From contig JAITMW010000053.1 in NCBI GenBank assembly GCA_031277155.1, positions 1 through 8,566 on the forward strand: 8,566 bases of DNA, written 5' to 3'. The stretch is from Clostridiales bacterium. GTDB lineage: Bacteria; Bacillota; Clostridia; Lachnospirales; WRAX01. The position numbers and the translations under genes are program-made. Position 1 is the first letter of the stretch. Every line of letters begins with the position of its first letter. Positions 5,774 through 8,566 of the stretch are shown here, in pieces. The notes under the pieces are model-generated. The model saw nothing but the letters and a program-made list of their open reading frames with translations. It did no database searches and was not told where the DNA came from.

Positions 5774-5802
5774 ATTTTACAACAAAATAATTGGTTTTGC
5801 AA
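5774..5802 (-). promoter_or_regulatory. Probable sigma-A promoter of the serine hydrolase-fosX-ridA operon
   Basis: On the minus strand TTGCAA (5802-5797, 4 of 6 consensus) is followed by a 17-bp spacer and TAAAAT (5779-5774, 5 of 6). The -35 box lies inside the last codons of the amidase gene and the -10 box starts on its stop codon. Transcription would begin near 5767, giving a leader of about 42 nt to the ATG at 5725. No hairpin separates the amidase gene from this operon, so read-through from the amidase gene may add to expression. Confidence 0.55.
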
Positions 5803-6898
5803 GAGGGGCGTATTTGTGGTACACTGTTAATATTGCACCATGCGGGGTGTAAAATGTATTGAGGTTGCCTTGGGTTTGCCCGGCGCCTCTTTCCGCCTCC
5901 TCAAAGGCATCTATAATCCCGCGGTACAAAGCCCCGGCAATCCTCTGCTGATACTGTGAATCAGCAAGATTCTCCAGCGCCTGGGGGTTGGTTTTAAAAT
6001 CAATTTCCACATAGGCCGTCGGCACAGAAGAGACGTTTAACAGCAAAAGGTCCCTGCGCTCCACAAGCCCCCTGTCGCGGGTGTCAAGCTCCGCAACCAG
6101 GTGGTTTTGAATAATTTGCGAAAAAGTAGAATTTTGCAAATCAAAGCGGCCGAGATTGCCATCATGATACATGGGCGAATAATCATTAAAGAGAGTTTCC
6201 GTGCCGGCCACAAAGGCACTTTGCGGATATGCGTTTGTATGTACAGAAAGCAGCATATCCCCTACAGTATTGGCGGTGTGGGCGCGCTGTGTATTGTGGA
6301 CAAAGCTGTCGTCGGTGCGCGTCATATACACCTTTATGCCGCTGCCGGAATTTAGAAACAGCTCGTAAAGATACAGCGAAACAGCCAGGGTGATGTCGCT
6401 TTCACGTATGCCCCCCACTGTGGCCCCCTCGTCGGCGCCGCCATGGCCGGGGTCTAAAATCAAAATGCGGTCGTATACATGCCGCGGGTTTATGGCGGTG
6501 ATATACACATTTCGCGTGTAATAACCGTATTCCGTAAGGAAAATTGCGGGCGCGTCGGTAAAAACGCTCATTGAGCCTTGTACCGGATTGTGCGTGACAA
6601 AATTGACTAGATTATCATTGTCGATTATATGGTGGCGGGCCATGTCAAGCTCTGCATTTTCGTAATAGAATATGTATGTAAGGGCGGCATCGTCAAAATC
6701 CATGCGAAGCAAGCCGATGTCGATATGGGGCAGATATGGCGGGTCGTCTTCGCCGCCGTTTTCGCCATTTTCGCCCAGGGCCAGGGCGCCTATCACAAAA
6801 TACGCAAAGATGCCCGCGACCACAGTGAAAACCAGCACCAAAAAGCGCTTTGTAAACCGGGGGCGCCGCCTGCGCATTTTTTTCCTGTTATTATTCAT
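5777..6898 (-). CDS. Membrane-anchored N-acetylmuramoyl-L-alanine amidase (Amidase_3 family)
   Basis: The enzyme hydrolyses the bond between N-acetylmuramic acid and the first L-alanine of the peptidoglycan stem, outside the membrane. The 373-aa product has a basic N-terminus (MNNNRKKMRRRRPRFTKR), one membrane segment (about 19-40), an acidic linker (ENGENGGEDD), a region of unrecognised fold (about 55-140), and the catalytic domain (about 144-333). Zinc ligands are H152 in LDPGHGG, E166 in GGIRESD and H220 in LSVHTNA; the catalytic glutamate is E298 in AYVEIDFKTN. A tail of about 40 residues follows. I chose the ATG at 6898-6896 because it gives the basic-then-hydrophobic anchor and has GGGTGAT 3 nt upstream, a weak site; a longer frame runs antisense into hflX. 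It is divergent from hflX and upstream of the serine hydrolase operon in the same direction. Sporulation or division amidases share this architecture, so the exact role is open. Confidence 0.9.
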   Translation of the reverse strand: MNNNRKKMRRRRPRFTKRFLVLVFTVVAGIFAYFVIGALALGENGENGGEDDPPYLPHIDIGLLRMDFDDAALTYIFYYENAELDMARHHIIDNDNLVNFVTHNPVQGSMSVFTDAPAIFLTEYGYYTRNVYITAINPRHVYDRILILDPGHGGADEGATVGGIRESDITLAVSLYLYELFLNSGSGIKVYMTRTDDSFVHNTQRAHTANTVGDMLLSVHTNAYPQSAFVAGTETLFNDYSPMYHDGNLGRFDLQNSTFSQIIQNHLVAELDTRDRGLVERRDLLLLNVSSVPTAYVEIDFKTNPQALENLADSQYQQRIAGALYRGIIDAFEEAERGAGQTQGNLNTFYTPHGAILTVYHKYAPLAKPIILL

Positions 6899-6914
6899 AA
6901 TATCACCCAAATAC

Positions 6915-6943
6915 AGTATATCGAATTTAAGGAGTTGGCGCAA
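6915..6943 (-). promoter_or_regulatory. Possible promoter of the amidase gene
   Basis: On the minus strand TTGCGC (6943-6938) is followed by a 17-bp spacer and TATACT (6920-6915, 5 of 6). The -35 box matches only at TTG and overlaps the first base of the hflX start codon on the other strand. The predicted transcript start (about 6908) would leave a leader of only about 10 nt, barely including the ribosome binding site, which weakens the call. Confidence 0.3.
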
Positions 6944-8199
6944 TGCATGATTTAAAAAAAGAAGAGGGCGTGGCTTTGCTTGTTGGCATTGACGACGGCC
7001 GCGGCGACATAGAGGCATCCATGGACGAGCTTGAGGAGCTGGCGCAAACTGCGGGCATAAGGGCTGCGGGGCGGCTGGTACAAAAGCGTGAAAAGCCCAA
7101 TCCCGCCACATACTTAGGCAAGGGAAAGCTGGATGAGCTTGAAGACCTGATATGGCGGCAGGAGCCTACAATGCTGATATTTAACGACGAGCTTAGCCCC
7201 GCGCAGTTTCGCAAGCTGAGCGATAAATTTGATTGCATGATAATTGACAGGACTTTGCTGATTTTGGATATATTTGCCATGGGGGCCAGCAGCGCGGAGG
7301 GCAAATTGCAAGTGGAGCTGGCGCAGCTGCGCTATAGGTTGTCGCGCCTGTCGGGCCTGGGCAAGATGCTGTCGCGCCTGGGCGGCGGCATAGGCACCAG
7401 AGGCCCCGGAGAAACTAAATTAGAGACCGACAGGCGGCATATTCGCAGCCGCATCACTAACTTGGAGAGCCAGCTGAAAGAAATCAGCAAAAACAGGGAG
7501 ACCATGCGTAAAAAGCGCGAAAAACAGGGCGCCTTTGTGGCGGCGCTGGTGGGATATACCAATGCAGGCAAGTCCAGCATATTGAATTTGCTGGCCTCGT
7601 CGGATGTTTTGGTGGAGGACAAGCTGTTTGCCACGCTGGACACTACCCTGCGCCGCATAAACCTGCCCGGCGGCGCGGAAATTCTGCTGTCCGACACTGT
7701 GGGCTTCATTGAAAAACTACCCCATCATCTGGTGCGGGCCTTTCGTGCCACGCTGGAAGAGCTGGATTATGCCGATGTGCTGATTTTTGTGGTGGATGCG
7801 GCCAATGTCAATCGGGAGAAGCATATGGATGTGGTGACAAAGACGCTGGAAGAGCTGTCCCTTGGCGAAAAGCGGCTTATCACCGTGTATAACAAGATGG
7901 ACAAGGATGTGGAGCTGCCTTTGCCGCCCTGTCCCCGTCACGAGAAGGCCGTAGAAATGTCCGCTGTGACGGGCGCGGGCGTCGAAAGCCTGCTTGCGGC
8001 CATAGAGGCAGCCTATAACAGCGGCAAAACCCGCATGGCTGTGCTGATACCCTATGCTGACAGCAGATTGATTTCATATGTGCATGAGCATTGCGAAATT
8101 TTGGAAGAAAGCCATGAAGAGGCCGGGACATTCTTTGAGATTATTGCCGATGATGAAGCGAAAAATCGGCTTTTGGGGTATAAGGTGACGATGGTGTAG
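6943..8199 (+). CDS. hflX: HflX, ribosome-associated GTPase
   Basis: HflX binds the 50S subunit and splits stalled 70S ribosomes, notably under heat or antibiotic stress; it acts in the cytosol. The 418-aa product has the usual short bacterial architecture. An N-terminal HflX domain spans about 10-165 (ATYLGKGKLDEL, LIFNDELSPAQ, DRTLLILDIFA, and the signature GTRGPGETKLETDRR at about 151-165). A helical linker follows, then the G domain with G1 GYTNAGKS (204-211), G3 DTVGF (251-255), G4 NKMD (317-320) and G5 around SAV (340-342). The C-terminal domain ends FEIIADDEAKNRLLGYKVTMV. The start is fixed by AAGGAG (6929-6934), 8 nt before the ATG. It is divergent from the amidase gene across only 44 bp and convergent with the NPCBM-domain gene. 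Its 3' end is followed after 12 nt by a structured repeat element. All GTPase motifs are intact. Confidence 0.97.
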   Translation: MHDLKKEEGVALLVGIDDGRGDIEASMDELEELAQTAGIRAAGRLVQKREKPNPATYLGKGKLDELEDLIWRQEPTMLIFNDELSPAQFRKLSDKFDCMIIDRTLLILDIFAMGASSAEGKLQVELAQLRYRLSRLSGLGKMLSRLGGGIGTRGPGETKLETDRRHIRSRITNLESQLKEISKNRETMRKKREKQGAFVAALVGYTNAGKSSILNLLASSDVLVEDKLFATLDTTLRRINLPGGAEILLSDTVGFIEKLPHHLVRAFRATLEELDYADVLIFVVDAANVNREKHMDVVTKTLEELSLGEKRLITVYNKMDKDVELPLPPCPRHEKAVEMSAVTGAGVESLLAAIEAAYNSGKTRMAVLIPYADSRLISYVHEHCEILEESHEEAGTFFEIIADDEAKNRLLGYKVTMV

Positions 8200-8211
8200 G
8201 CCTTGAGGAAG

Positions 8212-8250
8212 TGTGCGGGGTAAACCCCGCTGAAGTAACGGCTACAAGCC
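8212..8250 (+). repeat. 39-nt two-hairpin element just after hflX (copy B)
   Basis: In the hflX sense direction the element starts 12 nt after the stop codon: hairpin GCGGGG-TAAA-CCCCGC (8215-8230), a link containing AAGTAACG, then hairpin GGCT-ACA-AGCC (8240-8250). It is the counterpart of the element after ridA (3663-3701), with the same orientation relative to its gene and base-pair-preserving differences in both stems. No T-tract follows directly, so it is not itself a standard terminator. Confidence 0.8.
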
Positions 8251-8265
8251 GAGCTGCGGGCAAGC

Positions 8266-8298
8266 AAAAATGCCGCCGCGGGTTTATGCTGCGACGGC
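8266..8298 (-). terminator. Intrinsic terminator of the NPCBM-domain gene, possibly bidirectional
   Basis: GCCGCCGC (8272-8279) and GCGACGGC (8291-8298) form an 8-bp stem around an 11-nt loop. On the minus strand the stem is continuous with one G.U pair and is followed by ATTTTT, 14 nt after the stop codon at 8313. On the plus strand the same position is a C.A mismatch, but GTTTTGTT follows, so it may also end hflX transcripts less efficiently. Confidence 0.65.
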
Positions 8299-8312
8299 GT
8301 TTTGTTAAACTA

Positions 8313-8566
8313 TTATTCCAAGAAAGCTGTCACGGCATAAGTTGAATTGGTGCCGCGGAATGTAAATTCGATTCTTAAATGATTGACGCCCTCTACGAAG
8401 ACAGATATTGGTATTGGTAAATCTTGCGCGTTTAACTCGTGGGTCGCCAATGTACGTCCATCGCCTATGATATTCATGGTGGCACCCGACATACTGGTCC
8501 CGTCAACACGGCCCACGTGCCCTGTCAACATTCTGTATTGGCCGTTAAGATTATATAGTGAAAATA
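8313..8566 (-). CDS. C-terminal end of a protein with an NPCBM-like carbohydrate-binding domain
   Basis: The frame is open from the right window edge to the stop at 8313-8315, about 83 residues, so the gene is cut by the window and its start is not visible; the internal ATG at 8531 is in mid-domain. The visible part reads as a beta-rich domain: YNLNGQYRMLTGHVG, then MNIIGDGRTLATHEL, PIPISVFVEGVNHLRIEF and YAVTAFLE. This order (YxLxGxY..., xxGDGxxL, PxxxxVxVxGxxxLRI) resembles the C-terminal half of the NPCBM family, a carbohydrate-binding module often at the C-terminus of clostridial secreted or surface proteins, sometimes after copper-amine-oxidase-N-like domains. Assignment is from remembered pattern only. 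The remainder of the protein, and so its catalytic role if any, is unknown. It is convergent with hflX. Confidence 0.65.
   Translation of the reverse strand, partial: FSLYNLNGQYRMLTGHVGRVDGTSMSGATMNIIGDGRTLATHELNAQDLPIPISVFVEGVNHLRIEFTFRGTNSTYAVTAFLE

Noticed and set aside
6899..7111. Longer amidase start giving about 444 residues.
   Set aside because: The extra 71 residues are antisense to hflX and would put a non-signal-like segment before the basic/hydrophobic membrane anchor.
8313..8531. Small complete gene of 72 codons starting at the ATG at 8531.
   Set aside because: The frame stays open to the window edge and the domain pattern (YNLNGQY) begins before that ATG, so this is the end of a larger gene.

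Overview
The window looks like chromosomal DNA of an uncultured or poorly studied member of the Clostridia (Firmicutes). The evidence is the tig-clpP-clpX gene order, strong AAGGAGG-type ribosome binding sites, Gram-positive cell-wall hydrolases anchored or exported through single N-terminal hydrophobic segments, a FosX-type enzyme, and a C-terminal NPCBM-like domain of the kind common in clostridial surface proteins. Base composition is moderate, about half G+C by eye. No tRNA, rRNA, CRISPR array, transposase, integrase or phage gene was seen. This is mostly ordinary core genome with some accessory flavour.

Layout, left to right. (1) 1-2451, minus strand: a protein quality-control operon, read from a sigma-A-like promoter at about 2423-2451. 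It carries trigger factor (tig), ClpP (overlapping tig by 8 bp) and the N-terminal third of ClpX, which runs off the left edge. The clpP-clpX spacer is almost filled by two 37-bp palindromic direct repeats, and the first of these supplies the clpP stop codon. (2) 2592-3563, plus strand: an exported M23 (LytM/lysostaphin-type) peptidase with its own N-terminal helical domain, divergent from tig. (3) 3562-3701: a chain of short GC-rich hairpins between convergent genes, including an intrinsic terminator that fits the minus strand. (4) 3708-5725, minus strand: a tight three-gene operon reading membrane-anchored class-A-beta-lactamase-fold serine hydrolase, then fosX (fosfomycin epoxide hydrolase, all metal and catalytic residues present), then ridA. 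Its promoter overlaps the 3' end of the gene upstream. (5) 5777-6898, minus strand: a membrane-anchored N-acetylmuramoyl-L-alanine amidase (Amidase_3). (6) 6943-8199, plus strand: the ribosome-associated GTPase HflX, divergent from the amidase across 44 bp. (7) 8212-8298: a second copy of the hairpin element seen after ridA, plus a terminator. (8) 8313-8566, minus strand: the C-terminal end of a protein with an NPCBM-like carbohydrate-binding domain, continuing off the right edge.

Two themes emerge: cytosolic protein and ribosome quality control (tig, clpP, clpX, hflX, ridA) and envelope peptidoglycan handling or antibiotic tolerance (M23 peptidase, amidase, SH3-like/serine hydrolase, FosX). 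The most interesting non-coding signal is a 39-nt two-hairpin element found just after the stop codons of ridA and hflX, in the same orientation relative to each gene. Four of its six differences form two compensatory base-pair changes, which suggests selection on, or ancestry of, RNA/DNA structure. No clearly new defence or biosynthetic system was found.
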